NCBI GenBank assembly: GCA_016793045.1
Contig: JAEUKZ010000002.1
Location: 1 to 41,653 of the forward strand
DNA from: Alphaproteobacteria bacterium
GTDB taxonomy: Bacteria; Pseudomonadota; Alphaproteobacteria; CACIAM-22H2
Length of the DNA stretch: 41,653 nucleotides
Direction: 5' to 3'
Below are positions 1 to 11,000 of the stretch, piece by piece (position 1 is the first letter of the stretch; every line of letters begins with the position of its first letter). Below the pieces are notes generated by a model that saw only the letters and a list, made by a program, of their open reading frames with translations, searched no databases and was not told the DNA's origin. The position numbers were made by a program, and so were the translations under genes.

Positions 1-252
1 CAGCTTCTCGACAGCGCCGACGGCCGTATCATCACCATCACGGCGACGCCGGCGGGAACCGCGACGCGCACCCGCGGCGGCCAGCAGACGCAGGTCACGA
101 TGTGGAACATCAGCGCCGTCAGCGGCTTCAGTGACATCGTCATCGGCTATACGCCCCGCGGCGAGTGGGCGGCGATGCATTTCCGCTCGCGCGGCTCGCG
201 CATCGACTACGCCGAACCCGGCGCGACCTCCGCGTCGATGCTTACGCGCTGA
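1..252 (+). CDS. C-terminal part of an unidentified protein (cut by window edge)
   Basis: An open frame runs from the first base to a TGA at 250-252 and gives the last 83 residues of a protein whose start lies outside the window. I do not recognise the family. The segment has alternating hydrophobic and polar stretches (for example ITITATPAG, VTMWNISAVSGF, DIVIGYTPRG) suggesting beta-structure, and ends in MLTR. No catalytic motif or membrane segment is visible. It is codirectional with the AlkB-like gene that starts 26 bases later. Its frame overlaps the long upstream extension of that gene's reading frame, which argues for the shorter AlkB-like start. That this frame is coding is an inference from its lack of stops and its tight spacing to the next gene. 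Confidence 0.45.
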   Translation, partial: QLLDSADGRIITITATPAGTATRTRGGQQTQVTMWNISAVSGFSDIVIGYTPRGEWAAMHFRSRGSRIDYAEPGATSASMLTR

Positions 253-278
253 CCCCGGCGGCGCGGACGCCAACCGCG

Positions 279-1367
279 ATGACTGCCCACCCTGCCGAGA
301 GCGCTGCGACGCCACCAGCTCCGTCCCGGGGGCTCGTCGCACTCGAGATCGCGCTGCGCTGGGGCAGCGTGATCTCGCTGCCTGCGCTGGCGATCGGCTT
401 CCTGACCCTCCCCTGGCCGCTGGCTGAACGATCGTTCGTCTTCGCGGCGGTATTCGTCCTGTCCGCGCTTCACGACGCGATCGGAATGCGCGCAAGGCCC
501 CTGCCGCTGCCGGCGCTGGATCGCGCCGCACGCGCTGCCGACGCCGCCGTGTGGGGCGCCGTGCCGCTGATGGGGGTGGCGGTTGCGGCCGGCGCGTGGA
601 TGGCACCTGCGCTCGGCAGCGTCGAACTGGCGGCGGCAATGCTGATCTTCGGCGTTGCCAGCGGAACGACGGCGATCAGCGCGTCGCACGAACTGATCCA
701 CCGCCGCACGCGGTGGGAGCGCATGGCCGGGACCGCCCTGGCGATACTGGCGTGTTATCCGCATTTTCCCGTCGTCCACCTGCTGGTCCACCACCCGCTG
801 GTCGGCACCGACCGCGATCCGGGCACGGCGAAGCGCAACGAAACGCTGCCCGCCTTCCTGCTGCGCGCGGCACCGCTCTCCTGGCACGGCGCATGGCAGG
901 CGGAACGCCGCCAGCTCGCCCGCCGCGGGCTCGGGGCGTGGAGCCTGCGCAATCGCGTGCTGCGCAATACGGCGGCGCTTGTCGCACTGATCGCCGCAGC
1001 CGGCCTGGCCTGGGGGCCGTCCGCCTCGCTCTTCATCGTCGGCCAGGGCGCGGCGGGCATGCTGCTCGCGCTCATCGTCGACTACACCCAGCACTACGGG
1101 CTCGTGCGCGCGGAGATCGCGCCGGGGCGGCTCGAGCCGGTGCAGGCCGCGCATGCATGGACCTCGAACCACTACTCGAACCGCCTGACCTTCAACCTCG
1201 GCCTGCACGCGGCACACCATCTCGAGCCGGCGCGGCCGGGGATCGCCCTCGACGACCCGCCCGGTTCGCCGCGCACGCCGCTCGGCTATCCGGGCCTGGT
1301 GCTGCTGGCGCTGGTGCCGCCGCTGTGGTTCCGGGTCATGAACCGGCGCGGCACCGCAGCGCGTTGA
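279..1367 (+). CDS. AlkB-type membrane di-iron hydroxylase (fatty acid desaturase superfamily)
   Basis: This 362-residue membrane protein belongs to the alkane 1-monooxygenase / fatty acid desaturase superfamily, which uses a histidine-bound di-iron centre to hydroxylate alkyl chains in the membrane. The histidine boxes are in order: HELIH at residues 137-141, HLLVHH at 167-172, the AlkB-type DYTQHYGL box, and HAAHH at 310-314. Hydrophobic segments lie before the first box, between the second and third, and near the C-terminus (GLVLLALVPPLWF). I chose the ATG at 279 because an upstream in-frame start would overlap the preceding gene; no clear ribosome site supports either. It converges on the oxygenase at 1371 with three bases between stops. 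It is a divergent relative of the AlkB homologue at 16416-17540. A role in oxidising the acyl chain of the neighbouring synthase product is inferred from context only. Confidence 0.8.
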   Translation: MTAHPAESAATPPAPSRGLVALEIALRWGSVISLPALAIGFLTLPWPLAERSFVFAAVFVLSALHDAIGMRARPLPLPALDRAARAADAAVWGAVPLMGVAVAAGAWMAPALGSVELAAAMLIFGVASGTTAISASHELIHRRTRWERMAGTALAILACYPHFPVVHLLVHHPLVGTDRDPGTAKRNETLPAFLLRAAPLSWHGAWQAERRQLARRGLGAWSLRNRVLRNTAALVALIAAAGLAWGPSASLFIVGQGAAGMLLALIVDYTQHYGLVRAEIAPGRLEPVQAAHAWTSNHYSNRLTFNLGLHAAHHLEPARPGIALDDPPGSPRTPLGYPGLVLLALVPPLWFRVMNRRGTAAR

Positions 1368-1370
1368 CGG

Positions 1371-2000
1371 TCACGAGCGGTTGAACATGCGCCAGGCCCG
1401 ATAGGCGAGCTTCTGCATCAGGCCGGCGCGCGGCAGATGCTCCTTCTCGATGAAATCGATCAGCTCGGGCGTGAACTGCGGGTTGAGAATCAACGGCCCG
1501 CGCCGGAACGGATTGCGGAAATCCAGCAGCAGGATGGTGCGCGCGCGGTCCCCGTGGTTCCACGCCTCGTGCTCGAAGGAATCGTCGAAGACCAGGCACT
1601 TGCCCGGGGTCCAGGTCCGCGTTTCGTTGCCGACACGCAGCCCGCACCCCTCAGGCACGTCGAGCGCGAGGTGGCAGCGCAGCACCAGCCCCGAATAGCC
1701 CTCGTAGCCGCAATGCGGCTTGATATGGCCGCCGGGCGCGATGCGGCTGAAGCCCGCCATCATCATCTTCGGGACCTTGCGCACCAGCTTCGCGGTCTCC
1801 GGGCAGAGCGCGCAGCCGCGCTTCTGGCGCTGGGCAAAGGCGTAGAGTCCGAAGGTGTTCCAGCCCTTCTCGCCATAGATCGAGTGCTCCGGCCAAGCGA
1901 TGAACTCGCCCTCCTGCAGCGCCTGCATCTCGCGCCGGATCGTCTGCCAGTTCTGCTCGAGCAGCCTGACGAAGGGGAATTGTTGCGGGTCGTAGAACAT
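1371..2000 (-). CDS. Aspartyl/asparaginyl beta-hydroxylase-family dioxygenase
   Basis: A 209-residue soluble protein of the Asp_Arg_Hydrox family: Fe(II)/2-oxoglutarate oxygenases that include LpxO and bacterial enzymes hydroxylating amino-acid or acyl substrates. The core is visible as GGHIKPHCG (H96 likely an iron ligand), then LVLRCHL, then FDDSFEHEAWN (H144 the second ligand) followed by R154 and a hydrophobic strand, as expected for a 2-oxoglutarate clamp. The start codon overlaps the stop of the giant synthase gene as TGATG (1998-2002), so the two are almost certainly one transcript and translationally coupled. This makes it a prime candidate for tailoring the synthase product, for example hydroxylating the acyl chain or the glycine-derived end. 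The substrate is unknown. A longer in-frame extension exists upstream but lies inside the synthase gene and is rejected. Confidence 0.85.
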   Translation of the reverse strand: MFYDPQQFPFVRLLEQNWQTIRREMQALQEGEFIAWPEHSIYGEKGWNTFGLYAFAQRQKRGCALCPETAKLVRKVPKMMMAGFSRIAPGGHIKPHCGYEGYSGLVLRCHLALDVPEGCGLRVGNETRTWTPGKCLVFDDSFEHEAWNHGDRARTILLLDFRNPFRRGPLILNPQFTPELIDFIEKEHLPRAGLMQKLAYRAWRMFNRS

Positions 2001-2002
2001 CA
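1998..2002 (-). promoter_or_regulatory. TGATG stop/start overlap coupling synthase and oxygenase
   Basis: Read on the minus strand these five bases are TGATG: the TGA ends the hybrid synthase and the ATG sharing its final A starts the beta-hydroxylase-family gene. Such overlaps usually mean translational re-initiation and matched expression. It also fixes the start of the downstream gene. Confidence 0.85.
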
Positions 2003-5000
2003 GACCTCGGCCATCCGTCCGAAACTCCGGCGGAACAATGCGAGCTCCGCGGCAGCCGGACGATAGAGATCGAAGTGAATCGGCACCGGCCCGAAGCCGA
2101 GTCCGGCGAGCGCCTGGTAATGCGCGCGGCAGCTGGCAAGGTCGGTGAGGCCGGTCGTCGGCGGGAGCCTCGGGCCGGACGCCGAGAGCAGCCCGGACAG
2201 AACGCAGCCGGTGATCCGGTCGTGATGCAGATTGCCAAGTGCGGCGAGCAGCAGGGGATGCTCGAGAAAGCGCAGCGCGGCGGGCGGCACGGCGAGGCGC
2301 CGCACGATCGCGCCGGGCGCGCGCACCAGCCCGCCGGCCGAGAACATGATGTCGCCGCTCCGGCGCGCCCGCTCCACCGCCTTCGCCATGGAAAAGCACG
2401 GCGGGAACGAGTCGTCGACGATCACCGTCCCAGGCATCAGCCGCTCGACATCGAGCACGTCGGGTGCGTTGGTGGCGCCGACGATGAAGCTCGCCTCGTA
2501 AGCGGCATCGGGCGCCGCGCCGGCGCTCGTTGCCATGGCGACCTTGATCGGCCCGGCGAAGCCGCGCCGCTTGACCTCGCTCGCCAGCGCACGGACCTTC
2601 GCCGATTGCGCGGGCAGGTCGCAGAGGATGAGCGACGCGGGATGCGGCAGGCGGTCGAGCATCAGATCGAGCACGGCGCCGCCGATCGAGCCGAGGCCGA
2701 GCACCGCGACGCATTCCTGTGAAAGATCGCGTCCCGCCTCCCGGCTCGCTTCGGCGATGTTCATCACCATCGCCGCCGCGGTCGTGGCATGTCCGGTCGT
2801 GATCGCCGGCAGGGCATCGGTTGCCGCGATCGCACGGCCATAGTCCGTCGCCGCCGGGATAAGCCCCGTGAGCGCGACGGCGCGGGCTCCCATGCGCGCG
2901 CTCAGTTCGGCCGCGCCCACCACCTGCCGCACGGTCGCCGCCTGGTCGACGAACAGGTCGGATGCGAACATGGGCAGCGTGACCACCGCTATGCGCCCGA
3001 GCGGCATCTCGTTGACGGCATACCAGAACGGGCGGTCGCCGAACCACTCGCGGGCAATGCGCTGGCGCGGCATGCGCGTCTGCAGGGCGAGGAAATCCGG
3101 AAGGTATGCGATCGCCGCGGCGTCGATGGGGCCGACCTGACCCGCGGCGCGCAGCAGGGCGAGCGGCCGCCATTCCGCTGTCGCCGGCGGTTGCGCCGCC
3201 CCGGCCGGCGTCCCCACGGCGTCATCGCCGGCGAACTCGGGCGGAAGGTCTGCGGCCACCTTGCGCAGCACCTCGACGCGCTCGGCGAGCGATGCCACCG
3301 TCGGGTGGCGCAGCAGGTCGGCGACGCCGAGGTCGACACCCAGCGCTTCGCCGGCGCGCGCGATGTAGCGCACCGCCAGCAGCGACGTGCCGCCGATGTC
3401 AAAGAAGCTGGCGCTGCGCGATATGTGGTCGCTGCCGAGCAGCTTGCCGAGGATCGCCGCCAGCTGCTCTTCGACCGGACCGTGATACGCGGCCCCGTTG
3501 CCGTTGGCGCCCTTCACGGCTGCGGTGGCGGCCGGCGCACCGCTCAGCGTGCGCAGCCTGGTGCGGTCGATCTTGCCGTTGGGCGTGAGCGGCAGGCGAT
3601 CGAGAACGGAAATGCGCGCCGGTACCATGTAGCCAGGCAGGCGCGTCTGCAGGAATTCGCGCAGCTCGTCCTCGGAGGGACCGGACTCCTCGGCCACGAC
3701 GAAGGCGTGCAGGGTCACCGCCGCGAGATCGGTCCCCTGCCGGACCACCGCCGACGCACGGACCGACGGATGCTCGGCGAGCGCGGCTTCGATGTCACCG
3801 AGTTCGATGCGGAAGCCGCGCAGCTTGATCTGGCTGTCGCGCCGGCCGACATAGACCAGGTTGCCGTCGCCCCGCCGCCGCACGATGTCGCCGGTCTTGA
3901 ACAGCCGGGCATCCGGATCGCGGGGGTCGGCAACGAATCGCGCGGCCGTCAGGTCCGGCCGGCCCCGATAGCCGCGCGCCACGCCGGCACCGCCGATGAA
4001 CAGCTCGCCCGCGACGCCGTCAGGCACGGCGCGCATCATTGCGTCGAGCACGTGGCACGTCGTGTTCGCGATCGGATGGCCGATCGGCACCGGACCGCTG
4101 CCCGGCGCGACGCGCATCGCAGTCGACCACACCGTCGTCTCGGTCGGACCGTAGAGGTTCCAGACCGCTCCGGCGCGCGCGAGCAGCGCATCGGCGAGGT
4201 CGCGCGGCAGCCGCTCGCCGCCGCACAGCGCCGTGAACCCGGCGCCGCCCGTCCAACCGCCGTCGATGGCCATGCGCCAAGTGGCCGGCGTCGCCTGCAT
4301 CTTGGTGATGTCGCCGCGCGCCAGACGCGCGGCGAGAAGCTTTCCGTCGCGCGTCATCGCTTCGTCGGCGATCACGCTGCGGGCCCCGACCGTGAGCGGC
4401 AGCAGCAGTTCGAGCACCGCGATGTCGAACGACAGCGTGGTGACCGCGAGAATTGCACTGCGCTCGTTCATCCCCGGTTCCGCGGCCATCGCGCGCAGGA
4501 AATTGGCGAGCGCACGATGCGTGATCTCGACCCCCACCGGCCGCCCGGTCGAGCCCGAGGTATGGATCACGTAGGCCAGGTCATCGAGGCCGCGCGTGCC
4601 TGGAGATGGCGGGGCACTGCGCCACCAGGACGGATCGTCGAGCGCGAGCACCAGATCGTCGCCAACTGGGATCTGCGTGCGCGTCGCCGCATGCACGAGA
4701 ACCGCCGCGGGCATCGTGCCCTCGATCATGTGCGCGAGTCGCTCGGCCGGATAGGTCGGATCCAGCGGCACGTATGCCGCGCCGGCCTTGACGGTCGCGA
4801 GCATCGCCAGCGGCAGATCGACCCCGCGGCCGATCGCGATCCCAACCAGGGAACCGCGGCCGATGCCGCGGGCGGACAGCGCGCCGGCGAGCCTCCCGAC
4901 GCGCGCGCCGAGCGCGCGATAGCTCAGGCGCTCGCCGCCGCACTCGACGGCGATCGCATCGGGACGCGCGGCGACCTGCGCCTCGAACATCGTCACCAGA

Positions 5001-8000
5001 TCGGCCCCATCGTAGCGCTGGACCGCATGCGGCATCGCGCCATTCGTTGCCCGGGCCGCGAGCGCGATCGCGTCGAGCGGCTGGTCGGGACGCGCGGCGA
5101 TCGCAGCCAGGATCGCCTCGTACTGGCCGATCATCCGGGCGATCGTCTCGGGGTCGAACAGGTCGGCCCGATAGTCGACGACGCCGTAGACCTTGCCGTC
5201 GAACTCCTCGACCACCAGCGTAAGGTCGAACTGGCTGCGGTCGCGTTCGAGCGGCACCGAGTCGAGCTGGTAGTCGCTGAGCCGCAGGCTGGGGCCGCCA
5301 GTGTTGAGCAACGTAACGGCAAAGCCGCGACTGTCGACGCGCGCAGGCCGCTCCATCGCAAAGCCGACCTGGAACAGCGGCGAACGGTCTTCGTAGCGGT
5401 CTGCGTGCAGGTTCTGCACCAGCAGCGCGAACGGATAGTCCTGGTTCTCCAGCGCGGCGGTCACGCTGCGGTTCGCCGCGTGAAGAAGGTCGCGGAAGGT
5501 CGCCTCCGCCGCGACGCGCGTGCGCACGACCACGGGATTGACGAAGTATCCGACCGTGCGCTCGAACTCGGCGCGCGTGCGCACGGCGACCGGCACGCCG
5601 ACCAGCAGGTCGTCCTGGCCGGTGAGCCGGTAGAGCAGCGCCTTGTAGGCCGCAAGCAGCACGGTGAAGAACGTCGCATTCTCGGCCTGCGCGATGCGCT
5701 TGAGTGCCGTGACTAGCTCCGGTCCGAGCGCGAAATTGCAGGCGCCTCCCTTGGCGGTCTGGGACGGCGCACGCGTGCGATCGACCGGCAGATCGAGCGG
5801 CGGCGGCAACGCACTCAGCTGTTCGCGCCAAAAGGCGAACTGCCGCTCGCCTTCGCGGCCGGACACGAAGTCGCGCTGCCAGCGCACGTAGTCGGCATAG
5901 CCGTGCGCGACGGCAGGCAGGGCGACCGTGCCGCCACTGCGCGACGCCATGTAGATCGCGAACATCTCCTCGAGCGCGATCGACAACGACCAGGCATCGG
6001 CGATGATGTGGTGCAGGCACAGCAACAACACGTCGCGATCATCCGGCCGGTGGAACAGGTCGAGTCGGATGAGCGGCTCGGCGGCAAGGTCGAACGGCGC
6101 GTTGGCGCGCGCAGCAAGCAGCCGGCGAAACTCGTCGTCCGCCAAGCCGGCGGCGTCGTGTTCGGCGATGTGGAACTCCTCGACCGGCCTGATGATCTGG
6201 ATCGGCACTCCGTTCTCGAGCGGGAAGCTCGCGCGAAGCCCGCCATGGCGCGCGACAACCTGCGAGAAGGCTCGAGCCAGGCTCCCGACGTCCAGCCGCG
6301 GCCGTATGCCGACACAGTAGACGAGGTGGTAACTCGCACTCGACGGATCGAGGGCGTGCAGGAAGGCGAGCGCCTCCTGGCCGTAGGACAGGGCGTGTGC
6401 CCCGGAAGCCGGCTCCGCGACAACAAGCGCCGACGCCTCGCCGCCGTCGGCGGCGCCGAGGCGCTCGAGGAACGCGTCAGTCAGGGTCTCGACGCTCGGC
6501 CGCTGCAGGAACTTGCCGATCGGAATGCTGAGTCCGAGTTGCGTCTCGATGCGGTTCTTAAGCTCGAACGACGTCAGCGAGTCGAGACCGAATTCGCTGA
6601 GCGGCCGCGCCGGCTCGACCATCGCAGGTGCAGTCTTGAGCACGCTCGCGACCTGGCGGCGCAGGTAGTCGGCGAGCATTGCGCCGCGCGCTTCGGGCGG
6701 CGCGGCAAGCAGCTCGGCACGCACGGTGCCGTCGCCCTCTTCGTGGCGGGCGGCGACGCCGAGATTGCGGCAGCGCGGCGAGTTGCCGAGTGCGGGATTG
6801 ACGCGGGCAAGCCGCTGCCAGTCGACGCCGGCATACGCCACCGTCGCCACATCGCGCTGCAGAAGCCGGCCGAGCGCACCGAGCGCCTCGTCGACCGGGA
6901 CCGAGGCGATTCCGGCCGCGTTGAGATAGCGCGCGACGTCGTCACGCTTCACCAGGTGTCCGGCGCCCGCGAGCGCTCCCCAGCTCACCGAGAGGGCCGG
7001 CAGCCCGCGCTGTCGGCGGTATTCGGCGAGGGCATCAAGGAAACGGTTGGCCGCGACGTAGTTCGCCTGACCGTTCGACCCGACCACGGATGCGATCGAC
7101 GAATAGAGAACGAAATGATCGAGCGGCAGCGTCCGCGTCGCCGCGTGAAGATGCCAGGCTCCAAGCAGCTTTGGCGCCATCACGCGCCGCATGCGCGCAT
7201 CGTCCAGCCTGGCGATGAAATCGTCGTCGAGCACCATGGCGGCATGGAAGACGCCGGCCAGCGGCACCCCGGCGGCAGCGATCGTCGCCAACAGCGCGTC
7301 GACATCGCTCCGGCGCGTGACGTCGGCTGCAACCTGTGTGACGGCGGCGCCGCGCGCGCGCAGCTCTTCGAGCGCCCCTGGCGGCGCGACGCCCGACCGG
7401 CTCGCGAGCACGAGGTGGCGTGCGCCGTTCCGCACCAGCCAGTCCGCGGTCGCAAGTCCGAAGCCGCTCAGCCCGCCCGTGACCAGATAGGCGGCATCGG
7501 CACGGAAGGCGATCGGTCGATCGACACGGCGCACGATGCGGGCCGGTTCGCCGCCGAACGTCACCACCACCTTGCCGATGTGCTTCGCCGTGGCCATCCG
7601 GCGGAACGCATCGGCGACGCGCGAAAGAGCAAAGCGCTCGACGGGTAGCGGCTTGAGCTCGCCCGCCGCGAGCTGTTCAGCGATGCGCGCCATGCCGTCG
7701 ACCAGGATCTGCGGCCGCTGCGCGGCCGCACGCGCGAGGTCGACGACCATGAAGGAAACATTCTGGCGCAGCGCGTTGAGGCCGATCGGCGTGTCGGCAT
7801 AGATGTCGCGCTTGCCGATCTCGACGAAGCGCCCGAACGGGGCGAGCGCCGACAGGCCCTTCTCGATGAACGCGCCAGGCAGCGCGTTGAGCACAACGTC
7901 GACGCCCCGCCCGCCCGTCGCCGCCATCACTTCGTCGGCGAAGTCGAGCGAGCGCGAATCCATGACATGGCGCAGGCCGAGCTTGCGCAGGTAGTCACGT

Positions 8001-11000
8001 TTCTCCGCGCTGCCCGCGGTCGCCAACACCTCCGCACCGGCGCGCCGGGCGATCTGTATCGCCGCGAGGCCCACGCCGCCTGTCCCCGCGTGGACGAGCA
8101 CCCGTTCCCCCGCGCCGACCCGCGCCAGCGTCGTCAGCGCGTGGTGTGCGGTGAGGAACGCGGTCGGCAGCGCCGCCGCCTCGGCATCGGACAGGCCCGC
8201 CGGCTTTGCGAAGGCCAGCGCCGCAGGGACGACCACATGCGACGCGAAACTGCCGCGTGCGATGGCGATGACCGCATTGCCGATCGCGTGCGTGGTGACG
8301 CCGTCGCCGACCGCCACCACGGTGCCGGCGCATTCGAACCCCAGATTCCGCCACGCCGCATCGTCTTCCGCTTCGGCGGGAAGCAGGCCGGTCGCCGCCA
8401 TGACGTCGCGGAAATTGAGGCCGACGGCACTCACCCTGACGAGCACTTCGCCGCCGGACGGGCGCGGCAGCGCCATCTCCTGCAGCGTCAGGTTGTCGAT
8501 CACCCCCGGCGACGACATGGTGAGGCGAAACGGCGGCGCGCCGTCAGCGGCCGCGACCATCGACTGGGGGGCGATGTCGTCGAGCCCGACGCGCTCGATG
8601 CGACCGACGACGCGTTGGTCGTGGCGATAGGCGATCTCGGGCTCGTCGTCGGCGGCCGCGATCTCGGCGAACAGCGGCTCGGCCGCCGGCGCGGCCGCGT
8701 CGAGGTCGATCGTCGTGCAGCGGAGCTGCGGATACTCGTTGGCAATGGTGCGCGCGAGTCCGGCGACGGGCGACGCCGCGAGGCTGAGGTCCGGTGTCGT
8801 GCCGTTCGAGCCGTGCTCGACGAGTTGCGCACCGGCGGTGGCGATCCACAGCCGTGGCGCGGCGCCCGCCGCGCCGAACGCCTGGACGAGCTTGAGAACG
8901 TGCAGGCTGCCCTCGTTCTGCGCGGCCCAGAGGAATTCGCCGTCGAGGCGCTCCGGCGCCGCGGCATCGAGGCTCCACAGATGCGCGACGCCCGTCACGT
9001 CGGAGGCTGCGAGGCCGGCTGCAGCGAGCACGCGGGCGAGGTCATCGGGCGCTCCCGGCCGAATCGTAAAGCGGCCCGCCCCGCCTTGGCGGAAGCGGGC
9101 GCCCGCCCGGAGGACGAGCGCAGTGCCACCCGCCGCGGTGATGCGCGCGGCAAGACCTTCGCCGACCCTTCCGCGATCCGCGAACACCAGCCAGTGCCCT
9201 GCCGGCGATTCGCCGGTCTGTGCGGGCAGGTCCCGGCGGACCCAGCGCGTGCGATAGTGGCTGGCGCTCGCCGCATCGGCGCCATCGGTCGCGGCGCGCC
9301 GCAGACGGCGGCAGGCAAAGCCCCGAATCGCAGCGACGCAGGCGCCGCCCTCGTCGAACACGTGCAGGTCCGCGTCCAGTCTGGCATCGTCGAGCGCGAC
9401 CCGGCGGCCACGGCTGAACAGGCGTCCGTTTGCGCGGCCGAACAGGCGCACCTGCGCGATCTTGACAGGCATCGCCACGTCGCCGCCGTCCTGATCGCCG
9501 AAGCCGCGGAAGCCGCGGACGACCTGGAAGCAGCTGTCGAGCAGCGCCGGATGGAGCGCAAATCCTGCGACCGCTCCGGCAATGGCCTCGGGCACGACGA
9601 TGCTGCCAAGTACCTCCTTCTCCGAGTGCCACGGCAGATCGACGCCGCGGAAAGCAGGCCCGAAGTCGTGGCCTTCATGGCGCAGCTGCTCATAGAACCG
9701 CCGCCCGCCGACACGCTCGGGCGGGACCGCGGCCGCCATCCAGGCATCGGCAGCAGGCGGCGTCGCATTGCAGATCCGCACGCGCGCGCTCGCGCGCAAC
9801 GTCCATTCCGCCTCGACGTCGCGCTGCCGGCTGAAGATCGCGATGGTTCCGCGTGTCGGCTCGTGCACGGTCTGCAGCAGCACCGAGCGCCCATCGCCCA
9901 GGAACAGCGCCGCGTGAAACGTGATGTCCTCGGCCTCGCAGGCGACGTCGCCGAACAGCGCGCGCGCCGCCGCGAGCACGATTTCGACATAGCCCGCGGC
10001 GGGGAACACGACCGCGCCGTCGATGCGGTGATCCTTGAGGAAGGGCTGAAACTGCTGGCCGATTTCGACCTGCCAGATCGACCGCGCCGCATGAAGCCGC
10101 GTGCCGAGCAGCGGATGGACGGGGGCATCGAAACGCGCGGCGCGGGCCTCCTCGGAGTCCGCCCAGAAGGCGCGCTGCTCCCACGGATATCGCGGCAGCC
10201 GCAGGTCGGCCCGCCCGCCGGGCGCGACCGCGTGCCAGTCGACCGCCACGCCGCGCGTCCACAATCCGCCGAGCGACTTGAGCATCGTCTCGCCGTCGGG
10301 CTCGTGCCGGCGCAGCGAACCGGCCGCGAAGCCGGCGCAGCCGCGCTCCTCGAGGCAGGCCATCGTCGGTGCGGCGAGTGCCGGATGCGGGCCAAGCTCG
10401 AGGAAACCGCGATGGCCGGCCGCGATCAGGTGGTCGATCGCGTCGCGGAACCGTACCGGCTCGCGCACGTTGCGCCACCAGTAGGTGGCATCGAGCGCAC
10501 CCTCCTCGACCGGCCGCCCGGTGACCGTCGAGATCATCGGCACCGCCGGCGCGGCCGACCGCAGACCGGCGAGGCTCGCGAGCATCTCGCCCTCGAACGG
10601 ATCCATCTGCCGGCTGTGAAAGGCGTAGTCGACCTTCAAGAGCTGCCGGAGCACGCCCGGCGCGCGCTCGTCGACCAGCGCGAGCAGCGCATCGAGCGCC
10701 GCACGGTCGCCCGCAACGGTGATCGATTGCGGGCCGTTGACCGCGGCGACTTCGAGCCGGTCCTCGAAGCCGCGCAGCAGTGCCGGCGCCTGCTCCGCCG
10801 ACACACCGATCGCCGCCATGGCGCCCTGGCCCCGCGTACGCTCCTGCAGCCGCGAGCGGTGCCACACGACGCGGGCGGCGTCGTCGAGCGAAAGCGCGCC
10901 GCAAACATGCGCCGCGGCGATCTCGCCGATGCTGTGTCCGACCACCGCGGCGGGCACGATGCCCCATGCGCGCCAGCGCGCTGCAAGTGCCACCTGCAGC

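Noticed and set aside
1371-3173. A 600-codon version of the beta-hydroxylase-family gene
   Set aside because: Its first 391 residues are a frame shadow of the synthase; the true protein starts at the TGATG overlap.
9380-10100. Possible methyltransferase domain between DH and ER of the synthase
   Set aside because: The region between DH and ER lacks a SAM-binding glycine-rich motif and reads as the structural half of the ketoreductase.
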